Of a stretch of DNA of 64,000 nt, positions 16,122-23,756 are shown in pieces; the first letter of the stretch is position 1, and every line of letters starts with the position of its first letter. Location: contig DATMAG010000086.1 of assembly GCA_035560235.1 (NCBI GenBank), positions 21,738 through 85,737 of the forward strand, in the 5' to 3' direction. Below the pieces are notes generated by a model. It ran no database searches and was not told where the DNA came from. It saw only the letters and a program-made list of their open reading frames with translations. The DNA comes from DASRDU01 sp035560235. Its GTDB lineage: Bacteria > Acidobacteriota > Blastocatellia > RBC074. Both the position numbers and the translations under genes were made by a program.

Positions 16122-17746
16122 AAACCCTTCTGCTGATGTCATCGCTGATCGTCTTCAGTTCGCTTGGTGAAATCCTTTCGGCCAAAGGCATGAAAGAGGT
16201 CGGCGATGTTTCATTCCGGCCACGCGAACTTTTCGGCGCAATCGGGCGCATGGCGCGCAATCGCTGGCTGCTGGCCTGTGTGGGCTGTCTGGCGATTTCG
16301 TTCTTCTCGTTTCTCAGCCTGCTCAGTTATGCCGATCTGAGTTTTGTCATTCCGCTGACGGCGGTGACTTACCTGACCAACACCATCGGCGCCAGGCTGA
16401 TGCTGAAGGAAAAAATCTCAGCGGCGCGTCTGTCCGGCACGCTGACGGTGATGTGCGGCGTGATGCTCGTTTTACTGCCGCGCGAAATTGAAGCCACGAT
16501 CATTCCTTCGCTTCAAAGCCTCTTTCACTGGCTTCTTTCCGCGTTGCATCCTGAAGGCTCAGCATTCGGTTCAGTGGCCGACTGGCTGCTCGTCGCGCTG
16601 CGTGCCGCATTGCTGATCTGTGTGATCGCGGCGAATCTCTTTTATGGAATTTCGCTGGTGGCGGGCTGGCTGTGGGCGCGTGATCGTCGGCGGCAGCGCG
16701 CGCTCGGCACTGATTTCACGCCTCCGGTGACGATTATGATTCCGGTGCGCGGCGCTGACGAACACACTTATCAGAACTTTGCGAGTTTCTGTCGGCAGAA
16801 TTATCCTGCCTTTCAGATGGTCTTTGGCGTGCGCGACGAAAGCGACCCGGCAGTAGCGGTGATCAGAAAATTGCAGGCCGACTTCCCTTCACTTCAGATT
16901 GAACTGGTGATCTCTCCGGCTGAGATTGGTTACAACGCGAAGGTGTCAAATCTTCAGAATATGTCGGCCCGCGCGGCCCACGATTATCTGATCATCGTGG
17001 ACAGCGACATTCGCGTCGGGCCTGATTACCTGCGGCGCGTGATGGCGCCGATGCGTCAGCCGGGCGTCGGGATGGTGACGTGTCTTTATCGCGGCGCCGA
17101 AGCGCGCACGCCTGCCGCGCTGCTTGAAAACATCGGCATCTCGTCAACCTTCGCGCCTGAAGTCGTCACGGCGCGCGCGCTCGAAGGCATCAAATTCGCG
17201 CTCGGCTCGACGATTCTGGTGCGGCGCGAATTGCTTGAAAAGATCGGCGGCTTTCACGCGGTCGCTGATTATCTGGCGGATGATTTTCTGCTTGGCAATT
17301 ACGTCGCGGCGGCAGGCTTTGAAGTTGTGCTCTCTGATTACGTGGTCGAACACGTTTCAGGACAGGAAACACTGGCAACGATGCTCAGACATCAGTTGCG
17401 GTGGGGCCGGTCAACGCGCATTTCGCGGCCCAAAGGTTATGCCGGACTGATTCTGACTTACGGCACGGCGACCTCGCTGCTGCTTGCGGCGGCGCTGAAA
17501 TTTTCTGCTTTCGCGTGGGCGATGCTGGCGCTGACGCTGTTCATCAGACTGCTGGTGGCGTGGTGTTTTGGCGTGGTGGCGCTCGGTGATCGTGTGCTGG
17601 CGCGCAATCTGCTGCTCGTGCCGCTGCGCGACCTGATCGGCTTCGGCGTCTGGGCTGCAAGTTTCATCGGCGATGAGATTCAGTGGCGCGGCACAAATTT
17701 TCAGGTACTGCCGAGCGGCAAAATCAGACCGGCGAGAGAATCCTGA
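16118..17746 (+). CDS. hpnI: HpnI glycosyltransferase fused to an N-terminal SMR-like domain
   Basis: 542 residues. Residues 1-125 are a four-span EamA/SMR-like domain (MKTLLLMSSLIVFSSLGEIL ... YADLSFVIPLTAVTYLTN), homologous to the gene just upstream. A membrane helix lies at about 160-190. A ceramide-glucosyltransferase-like GT-A domain covers about 200-420, with IMIPVRGADEHTYQNF, NAKVSNLQNM, the acidic pair in IIVDSDIRVGPDYL, LADDFLLG and the QLRWGRSTR motif. C-terminal helices follow. HpnI transfers N-acetylglucosamine to bacteriohopanetetrol. The extra N-terminal transporter-like unit is unusual for the family as I know it. Confidence 0.85.
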   Translation: MKTLLLMSSLIVFSSLGEILSAKGMKEVGDVSFRPRELFGAIGRMARNRWLLACVGCLAISFFSFLSLLSYADLSFVIPLTAVTYLTNTIGARLMLKEKISAARLSGTLTVMCGVMLVLLPREIEATIIPSLQSLFHWLLSALHPEGSAFGSVADWLLVALRAALLICVIAANLFYGISLVAGWLWARDRRRQRALGTDFTPPVTIMIPVRGADEHTYQNFASFCRQNYPAFQMVFGVRDESDPAVAVIRKLQADFPSLQIELVISPAEIGYNAKVSNLQNMSARAAHDYLIIVDSDIRVGPDYLRRVMAPMRQPGVGMVTCLYRGAEARTPAALLENIGISSTFAPEVVTARALEGIKFALGSTILVRRELLEKIGGFHAVADYLADDFLLGNYVAAAGFEVVLSDYVVEHVSGQETLATMLRHQLRWGRSTRISRPKGYAGLILTYGTATSLLLAAALKFSAFAWAMLALTLFIRLLVAWCFGVVALGDRVLARNLLLVPLRDLIGFGVWAASFIGDEIQWRGTNFQVLPSGKIRPARES

Positions 17747-17866
17747 CGAGCCTGCGCTGCGCCCGGCCCTGCCTTTACCCTCAGAAATGGATTTGTTACT
17801 CTGCCCCTGCTGCTGCTTATCCCCCGGACATCAACGCGAGATTGAATCAACAAAACAGGAGGATTT

Positions 17867-18532
17867 ATGAAAGCGTCGAGCCATCGTTTTTCCCGTCTGA
17901 TCGCACATTTTGCAGGCGCAGCGCTGCTGCTCGCAGCGTTCGGTTTCGTCGGCAGCGAAGTGCAGGCGCAGAAAAAGCGCCGCACCGTCAGGCGCGCTTC
18001 GACTACACCATCGGCATTTCACGTGCCGGTCGGGACTGATCTCAAGATTCGCCTTGAAACGGAGGTCAATACAAAAGAGTCGAAGAACGGCGACACCTTC
18101 ACGGCCACGGTCGTGAATCCGAGCAAATACGAAGGCGCAACAGTTCACGGCCACGTGGCCGCGATCAAACAGTCCGGCAAGTTCAAGGGCCAGACGGCGC
18201 TCTCGCTGGAATTTGACAAGATCACGCTGAGAAGCGGCGAGAGCGCCAGTATGGCCGCGCAGGTCGTCAGGGTTTACGGCGAAAAGTCGGCCAAAGAAGT
18301 TGACGAAGAAGGCAACGTCAAATCAGGCGGTCAGGGTTCGACCACCGTCAAGCGTTCTGCCGGTGGCGCAGCCGTCGGAGCCGTGATCGGCGCAATTGCC
18401 GGAGGCGGCAAGGGCGCAGCGATTGGCGCAGCAGTGGGCGGCGCGGCTGGCGCAGGTTCGGTTTTCATCACCGGCACCAACAAGGTCAAGCTCGACCGCG
18501 GCACCGAAATTCTGATTCGCACAACCAGGTAA
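17867..18532 (+). CDS. Exported glycine-zipper protein
   Basis: 221 residues. A signal peptide (about 1-35, ending VQAQ) and a basic stretch KKRRTVRR are followed by a beta-rich domain at about 48-140 (FHVPVGTDLKIRLETEVNTK). A glycine zipper at about 165-205 (GGAAVGAVIGAIAGGGKGAA) is of the kind found in envelope-associated proteins. AGGAGG precedes the ATG. It probably sits in the periplasm or outer membrane; the function is not known. Confidence 0.65.
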   Translation: MKASSHRFSRLIAHFAGAALLLAAFGFVGSEVQAQKKRRTVRRASTTPSAFHVPVGTDLKIRLETEVNTKESKNGDTFTATVVNPSKYEGATVHGHVAAIKQSGKFKGQTALSLEFDKITLRSGESASMAAQVVRVYGEKSAKEVDEEGNVKSGGQGSTTVKRSAGGAAVGAVIGAIAGGGKGAAIGAAVGGAAGAGSVFITGTNKVKLDRGTEILIRTTR

Positions 18533-18637
18533 TTGCAGATTTGAGATTGCGGATTGCAGATTGAGCGACTGTGCGTCTGAGGCTTCGGTAAAATCTGCAA
18601 TCTCAAATCCGCAATCTGCAATCTCAAATCCGCAATG
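18532..18637. repeat. Heptad-repeat hairpin (ATTGCAG/AATCTGC units) abutting the thiF start
   Basis: The left arm at 18532-18566 is five 7-bp units (ATTGCAG, ATTTGAG, ATTGCGG, ATTGCAG, ATTGAGC). The right arm at 18592-18633 is six units (AATCTGC, AATCTCA, AATCCGC, repeated twice). The arms are complementary, with a spacer of about 25 bp. The unit after the last repeat, AATG, supplies the ATG of the ThiF gene. The same unit family recurs inside priA at 58137-58291. Confidence 0.9.
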
Positions 18638-19684
18638 TCTTCTGATCGTTATTCCCGCCAGGTTCTCTTCTCCGGCATCGGCAGCAAAGGACAACAGCGA
18701 CTGCGCGAGAGCCGCGCAGTCATCATCGGCTGCGGCGCGCTTGGCGCGATGCACGCTGAAATGCTCGCCCGCGCAGGCGTCGGAAAGCTGCGCCTGATTG
18801 ACCGCGACTTTATCGAAGAATCGAACCTGCAACGCCAGATTATGTTTGAGGAACGCGATGTCAGCGACCGGCTGCCCAAAGCCGTCGCTGCCGCAGCGCG
18901 CATCAGCCGCATCAATTCCGAAATCGCAGCCGAACCCGTCGTCACCGATGTCAATTACACGAACATCGAAGAACTGATTGCTGACGCCGATGTGGTGCTT
19001 GATGGCACAGACAATTTCGAAGTCAGGTATCTGATCAATGACGCCGCAGTGAAGCTCGGCAAGCCGTGGGTGTACGGCGCGGCGGTCGGCGCTTACGGCG
19101 TGCAGATGACGATCAGGCCGGGCGTGACGCCGTGCCTGCGCTGCGTGTTTGCTGAAGCGCCCGCGCCCGGCACGACTCCGACCTGCGACACTGCCGGAGT
19201 CATCCTGCCCGTCATCGCCACGATTTCAGCGTGGCAGGTGGCTGAAACGCTGAAGCTGCTGACCGGGCAATTCGACAAACTGCACGGCAAGCTGCTGCAA
19301 TTCGATCTCTGGGAAAATCAGATCAGGCAGATTTCAATTGCGAGCGTTCGTGAAGCTGACAGTGCAAGTGGTTGTCGCGCCTGCGGGCAGCGCATCTTTG
19401 ATTTTCTGAACGTGCGCGGCGGGCAGATGCTGATGACGCTGTGCGGGCGCAACGCCGTGCAGATCGCGCCGCCTGCTCGGACGCAGCTCGATTTCAGCCG
19501 CCTGGCAGAAAGACTGCGCGCAAGCGGCGAAGTAAGTTACAATCGCTTTCTGCTGAGACTGGCGCTGAAGGAAGGTGAGCAGGCTTATGAGATCACAGTC
19601 TTCCCCGACGCGCGCAGCATTATCAAAGGCACAGATGATCCGCATCTGGCGCGGTCACTCTATGCCAGATATATTGGAGCGTGA
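18635..19684 (+). CDS. ThiF/MoeB/HesA family adenylyltransferase
   Basis: 349 residues of the E1-like family that adenylates the C-terminus of small sulfur carriers (ThiS/MoaD type). It shows the nucleotide-binding loop IIGCGALGAMHAEML, the Arg finger in ESNLQRQIMF, Asp in LDGTDNFEVRYLIND, the active-site Cys region TCDTAGVILPVIATI, and zinc Cys pairs PCLRC and GCRACG. A C-terminal region of about 265-349 (NAVQI ... DARSIIKGTDDPHLARSLYARY) is typical of a subgroup in these phyla. No ribosome site is visible because the start codon lies in a repeat hairpin. No carrier gene is adjacent, so thiamine, molybdopterin or another pathway cannot be chosen. Confidence 0.88.
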   Translation: MSSDRYSRQVLFSGIGSKGQQRLRESRAVIIGCGALGAMHAEMLARAGVGKLRLIDRDFIEESNLQRQIMFEERDVSDRLPKAVAAAARISRINSEIAAEPVVTDVNYTNIEELIADADVVLDGTDNFEVRYLINDAAVKLGKPWVYGAAVGAYGVQMTIRPGVTPCLRCVFAEAPAPGTTPTCDTAGVILPVIATISAWQVAETLKLLTGQFDKLHGKLLQFDLWENQIRQISIASVREADSASGCRACGQRIFDFLNVRGGQMLMTLCGRNAVQIAPPARTQLDFSRLAERLRASGEVSYNRFLLRLALKEGEQAYEITVFPDARSIIKGTDDPHLARSLYARYIGA

Positions 19685-19710
19685 CCCCTGTAACCCTGCC
19701 CCTTCAAGCG

Positions 19711-20667
19711 ATGTCGAAAACTGAAATTGTCGTTCCCTGTTCCACTTCAAATCTTGGCGCAAGCTTTGACACCTGCGGGCTGGCCCTGTCGCTTTACCTG
19801 CGCGTGACGGTCGAAGCGCGGGAGAGCGGCTTTGAAGTTGTGCCGTCGGGCGAAGGTGCAGAGCAGATGCCGCACGATGAATCGAACCTGATTGTGAAGG
19901 TTGCCAATTTTGTCGCGCATCGCCGCCGCAAACACCTGCCGGGCGCGCGGCTGCTCGTCAATAACGAAATCCCTTTTGCGCGCGGCCTCGGCAGCAGCAG
20001 TTGCGCGATCATCGCCGGAATTTCAGTTTACGAAGCCCTGAGCGGCGAGCAGTTGTCTGAAGAGGATTTTTTCGGCTACGCGATGCATTACGAAGATCAC
20101 GGCGACAACCTTGCGCCGTGTCGTCTGGGCGGGCTGGTCGTTACCTGCGTGGTCAGAAATCCTGACGATGAATTTCTGCACCTGATTGCGGTCAAACGTC
20201 GCTGGCCCGATGAAATCAAAGTGATCGTGGCCATCCCCGATTTTGAAATGGAGACGGCGAAGATGCGCGCCGCGCTGCCCCGGCTGCTGCCGATCACGAG
20301 CGCGATTTACAACATTCAGCGCGCCTCGCTGCTGCAGGCCGCGATCAGCGAACGCCGTTTTGAGCTGATTGGCGAAGCCCTGCGCGACAGTCTGCATCAG
20401 CCTTACCGCGCCCCGCTCGGGCCGGGCCTTGAAGATGTGCTGAAGATGAACGACGAAACAGGCAGACATCCGGGCCTGCTCGGCACAGCCATCAGCGGCG
20501 CAGGTTCGACCATGATCGCCTTTGCCACCGACAACTGCGAACGCATCGCCGCCGAAATGAGCGCGAGGCTGAAAGCACACGGCGCGCATTCGCGGACGAT
20601 GCAGTTGCAGGTGGATAATGTCGGGCGGAGAATGAATCAGTCACAGCATCTTTCCCGAACGGAGTGA
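19711..20667 (+). CDS. thrB: Homoserine kinase
   Basis: 318 residues of the GHMP kinase family; phosphorylates homoserine in threonine synthesis. It shows the N-terminal VVPCSTSNLGASFDTCGLAL, the ATP loop EIPFARGLGSSSCAIIAGIS and motif 3 GTAISGAGSTMIAF. I start it at the ATG at 19711; a GTG at 19681 that overlaps the ThiF stop is also in frame but adds ten unconserved residues. It follows thiF closely, so both may be on one transcript. Confidence 0.9.
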   Translation: MSKTEIVVPCSTSNLGASFDTCGLALSLYLRVTVEARESGFEVVPSGEGAEQMPHDESNLIVKVANFVAHRRRKHLPGARLLVNNEIPFARGLGSSSCAIIAGISVYEALSGEQLSEEDFFGYAMHYEDHGDNLAPCRLGGLVVTCVVRNPDDEFLHLIAVKRRWPDEIKVIVAIPDFEMETAKMRAALPRLLPITSAIYNIQRASLLQAAISERRFELIGEALRDSLHQPYRAPLGPGLEDVLKMNDETGRHPGLLGTAISGAGSTMIAFATDNCERIAAEMSARLKAHGAHSRTMQLQVDNVGRRMNQSQHLSRTE

Positions 20668-20673
20668 ATATGT

Positions 20674-21039
20674 ATGAGCGAACAAATTACGCTCCAGGTC
20701 TCCGATGAAGTCATTCGCCATGCAGCCAGTATTGCGGCCTGCAATCAGCAAAGCGTCGAGAAGGTTCTGGCCGATTTGCTTGAATCAGCGATTTATGAAA
20801 CTCCGGTCGAACTGCTCTCCGATGAAGAGGTAGTGGCCCTGACTGAACTGCGTTTGCCACCTGAACAGGAAGCAAGGCTAAGCGAACTGCTGGCTGGGCA
20901 CCGTGAAGGAGAACTGAATGATGATGAGAAGAGAGAACTGGACAGGCTGATGAAGATTTACGAGCGCGGGATTCTTCGTCAGTCCAAAGCCCTGCGTGAA
21001 GCTGTTGCGCGCGGATTGCGAGGGCCGCTTGAGCCATGA
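20674..21039 (+). CDS. Antitoxin-like protein paired with HNH endonuclease
   Basis: 121 residues, acidic and helical, beginning MSEQITLQVSDEVIRHAASI and ending ALREAVARGLRGPLEP. From memory, proteins with this N-terminal ribbon-helix-like start and the same C-terminal phrase occur in cyanobacteria directly before an HNH nuclease gene, as here. The stop overlaps the next start (ATGA). A DNA-binding antitoxin or nuclease-adaptor role is inferred, not shown. Confidence 0.6.
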   Translation: MSEQITLQVSDEVIRHAASIAACNQQSVEKVLADLLESAIYETPVELLSDEEVVALTELRLPPEQEARLSELLAGHREGELNDDEKRELDRLMKIYERGILRQSKALREAVARGLRGPLEP

Positions 21040-21470
21040 GTCGAACCCGCGTCCCGTCGGAAGTACGTGAACGCGTGCGAGCCGCCGCTGCTTACCGGTG
21101 CGGTTATTGTCTGAGTCAGCAGCGTTACGTCCTCGGAATCATGGAAATCGAACATATTATCCCGCTGGCTGGCGGCGGGACTGATGAAGAGGAGAATCTG
21201 TGGCTTTCGTGCGGCCTGTGTAACCGTTACAAAGGAACGCAGACAAGCCATATTGACCCTGAAACAGGCGAAACTGTTTCATTGTTCAATCCGCGACTTC
21301 AGAAATGGAGCGACCATTTCTGCTGGGATGCAACAGGAACCAGAGTTGTCGGGCTGTCACCGACCGGACGGGCAACGGTAATCGCCATGAAGTTCAACAA
21401 TCCCATTGCAGTCGAAGTTCGCACCGGCCGGGTGCTGGCGAACTGGCATCCACCAGAGGATATTCCCTGA
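21036..21470 (+). CDS. HNH endonuclease
   Basis: 144 residues. It has the HNH core CGYCLSQQRYVLGIMEIEHI, followed by IPLAGGGTDEEENLWLSCGLCN and RYKGTQTSHIDPETGE: paired CxxC zinc ligands, the catalytic EHI and the Asn/His helix. C-terminal residues include LFNPRLQKWSDHF, typical of the cyanobacterial-type HNH subgroup. It overlaps the upstream antitoxin-like gene by 4 bases, so the pair is coexpressed. Confidence 0.85.
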   Translation: MSRTRVPSEVRERVRAAAAYRCGYCLSQQRYVLGIMEIEHIIPLAGGGTDEEENLWLSCGLCNRYKGTQTSHIDPETGETVSLFNPRLQKWSDHFCWDATGTRVVGLSPTGRATVIAMKFNNPIAVEVRTGRVLANWHPPEDIP

Positions 21471-21500
21471 GCAGCCTGTGTACAGTTGATGGAGCAGTGA

Positions 21501-21848
21501 GTGGACAATGAAACGCAAATCAGTCAGGTTCAGCTCTGCGATGACGGATTCATCTGGCGTCAGAGTGACGGCACATCGGGCAGGGTGGCGTGGGCTGAGG
21601 TTGAAAGCATCTTCACTTACAAAACTGACTGCTTCACGTGGGACAACATCTGGCTGGCTTTTGAGATTGAAAGTTATGATGTGGCAGTTTCGATTTCAGA
21701 AGAGACTGAAGGCTTTGGCGAACTGATGAGCGCGATCACCAGACACTTTCCTGCAATTGAGGCTGACTGGTATCTCAGAGTAATGCAGCCGCCGTTTGAG
21801 GAGAATCTGACTTTGCTCTTTGAGCGTCCGGAACAGGACGCTGACTGA
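21501..21848 (+). CDS. Hypothetical 115-residue protein
   Basis: Starts at GTG 21501 with GGAG eight bases before it. An acidic, Trp-rich small protein (DNIWLAFEIESYDVAVSISE; HFPAIEADWYLRVMQPPFEE). I do not recognise the family; the composition resembles immunity-type or PH-like small proteins, which is only an impression. It lies 30 bp after the HNH gene and 16 bp before hisZ. Confidence 0.5.
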   Translation: MDNETQISQVQLCDDGFIWRQSDGTSGRVAWAEVESIFTYKTDCFTWDNIWLAFEIESYDVAVSISEETEGFGELMSAITRHFPAIEADWYLRVMQPPFEENLTLLFERPEQDAD

Positions 21849-21864
21849 AACGATTCTGATTGTT

Positions 21865-22974
21865 ATGTCTTCACTGACCAAAATTCCCGCAGGCGTGCAG
21901 TACTTCTTTGACGATGAAGTGCGCCTGCGCCGACACGTCGAACAGCGCGCGATGGAAGCCTTTGCCGGGTGGTCTTACGACGAAATCATCCTGCCGATGT
22001 TCGATTATCACGACCTCTTTGCGCGTGGCATGGGCGCTGAACGCGCTGAAAAGACTTATCGGTTTACTGACCGCGACGGCGCGCTGCTGGCGCTGCGGCC
22101 TGAACTGACATCGCTCGTGGCGCGCACGGTGGCGACGCGCTTTCTGCATCGCGCGCGTCCGATCAGGCTTTGTTATTCCGGCGAAGTCTTTCGTTACGAC
22201 GAACCGACCGAACGCGCCTCGCGTGAATTTCATCAGCTTGGCGTCGAACATATTGGCGAACCGGCGATGGCTGCGGACATTGAAATTCTGCTCGTCGCCG
22301 CTGAGGTTCTTCTGACGCTCGGCATCGGTGATTTTCGCATTGCCCTGTCACACGTGGATTTTTTCAACGGCATTGCCGACACGCACGGACTCGATGGCGA
22401 ACGACGCGCGCGCCTGCGCGAACTGATCGAACGCAGGCAGCAGTTCGCACTCGATGAATTTTTGCAGCAGCATCTGCCGCACGTTGAAGCCGAACGCCGC
22501 GCCGCGTTCATTCAACTGACGCAGATCGCGGGCAGGCAGTCGGCCATTACCCGCGCCCGCGAGGTGCTGCGCAATGAAATTTCACGCGCCGCGATAGACA
22601 AGATCGAAGCGATCTATTCAACGCTCGCCGCGCTCGGACTGACTGATCACTTTGACATTGATCTGGGCGACACGGGCGGCCAGGAGTATTACACGGGCCT
22701 GACCTTCAAAATCTTCGTGCCCGGCTGGGGCGCTGAAATCGGCAGCGGCGGACGCTACGACAACCTCATCAGCAATTTTGGCGCGGCTGAACCGGCGGTT
22801 GGATTTTCATTGTCGCTTGATGGCCTGACCGGCGCGCTGTCGCGTCACGCGGCAACCATCATCAGCAGGCCCGAAAACAATACCGAGCAGATCACGCTCA
22901 ATGGCGATTACGCGCAGGCCTTTCATCAGGCCCGCGAAGCCAGAGCGCAGAAAAGAAAGGTGAAAATGCAGTGA
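21865..22974 (+). CDS. hisZ: ATP phosphoribosyltransferase regulatory subunit HisZ
   Basis: 369 residues, a paralog of histidyl-tRNA synthetase without anticodon-binding domain. Features are IPAGVQYFFDDEVRLRRHVE, class II motif 2 CYSGEVFRYDEPTERASREF with HQLGVEHIG, and the C-terminal GSGGRYDNLISNFG. It forms a complex with the short HisG encoded next and is needed for activity and feedback control. The ATG at 21865 is used; 15 extra codons upstream overlap the previous gene and lack conservation. Confidence 0.9.
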   Translation: MSSLTKIPAGVQYFFDDEVRLRRHVEQRAMEAFAGWSYDEIILPMFDYHDLFARGMGAERAEKTYRFTDRDGALLALRPELTSLVARTVATRFLHRARPIRLCYSGEVFRYDEPTERASREFHQLGVEHIGEPAMAADIEILLVAAEVLLTLGIGDFRIALSHVDFFNGIADTHGLDGERRARLRELIERRQQFALDEFLQQHLPHVEAERRAAFIQLTQIAGRQSAITRAREVLRNEISRAAIDKIEAIYSTLAALGLTDHFDIDLGDTGGQEYYTGLTFKIFVPGWGAEIGSGGRYDNLISNFGAAEPAVGFSLSLDGLTGALSRHAATIISRPENNTEQITLNGDYAQAFHQAREARAQKRKVKMQ

Positions 22975-23044
22975 TTGGTGATTAGTGGCTGGTGAACAGA
23001 AAAAAAGAAACTCCGCCTCTTCACTAACCCCTGACCACTAACGA
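22971..23044. repeat. Heptad-repeat hairpin between hisZ and hisG
   Basis: The left part contains units such as TGATTGG, TGATTAG, TGGCTGG and TGAACAG. The right part (about 23019-23044) contains TTCACTA, ACCCCTG and ACCACTA, partly complementary. It fills the whole gap between hisZ stop and hisG start. Confidence 0.7.
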
Positions 23045-23048
23045 GAGA

Positions 23049-23693
23049 ATGCTGACCATTGCCTTATCAAAAGGCCGGATGCAGGACGAAACGCTGGCGC
23101 TGTTTGCGCGGGCAGGCATCACGGTTGCTCCTGAAGAACTGAATTCACGCCGACTGCTCGTGGCGAGCCGCGACGGGCGATTCAATTTCGTTTTCGTCAA
23201 ACCGGGCGATGTGCCGACCTATGTTGAATACGGCGTGGCTGACGCAGGCATCTGCGGGCGCGATGTGCTGCTTGAATCGCAGGCGCAGGTGCACGAACCG
23301 CTTGATCTGAAGTTCGGTTACTGCCGCATCGCCGTTGCCGGTCGCCGCGAAGTCGTCGGGCAGGATTACAACCTGCTCGCCACCGTGCGCGTGGCGACGA
23401 AATATCCGCGCATCACGGCTGATTACTTTCACGCCAAAGGCATCCCGATTGAAGTCATTCCGCTGTCGGGTTCAGTCGAACTCGCGCCGCTGCTCGGCCT
23501 GTCTGATCGCATCGTTGATCTGGTCGAAACCGGGCGCACCCTGAAAGAGAACGGGCTGGAAGTGATTGATGTGATCACCGACACTACGGCGCGCCTGATC
23601 GTCAACCGCGCCAGCTTTCATCTCAAACGTGAAGAAGTCAGCGCGCTGATCGCAGAACTGGCTGAAGCATTGAAAGCAGAGTCTGGTGATTAA
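23049..23693 (+). CDS. hisG: ATP phosphoribosyltransferase catalytic subunit, short form
   Basis: 214 residues, the HisZ-dependent short HisG, catalysing the first step of histidine synthesis (ATP + PRPP). Signatures: LTIALSKGRMQDETLALFAR, GDVPTYVEYGVADAGICGRD, RVATKYPRITADYFHAKGIP and the PRPP loop DLVETGRTLKENGLEVID. The missing C-terminal regulatory domain agrees with hisZ next to it. Confidence 0.95.
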   Translation: MLTIALSKGRMQDETLALFARAGITVAPEELNSRRLLVASRDGRFNFVFVKPGDVPTYVEYGVADAGICGRDVLLESQAQVHEPLDLKFGYCRIAVAGRREVVGQDYNLLATVRVATKYPRITADYFHAKGIPIEVIPLSGSVELAPLLGLSDRIVDLVETGRTLKENGLEVIDVITDTTARLIVNRASFHLKREEVSALIAELAEALKAESGD

Positions 23694-23753
23694 GGACTGG
23701 CGGCTGGAGAGAAATCCGGCTCTGCCACTGACCACTGACTGCTGACCACTGTT
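23684..23753. repeat. Heptad-repeat hairpin between hisG and hisD
   Basis: The right arm at about 23723-23751 reads as CCACTGA, CCACTGA, CTGCTGA, CCACTGT. The left arm at about 23684-23710 has GGACTGG/CGGCTGG-type units that partly pair with it. It fills the gap between the two genes. Confidence 0.7.
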
Positions 23754-23756
23754 GTT

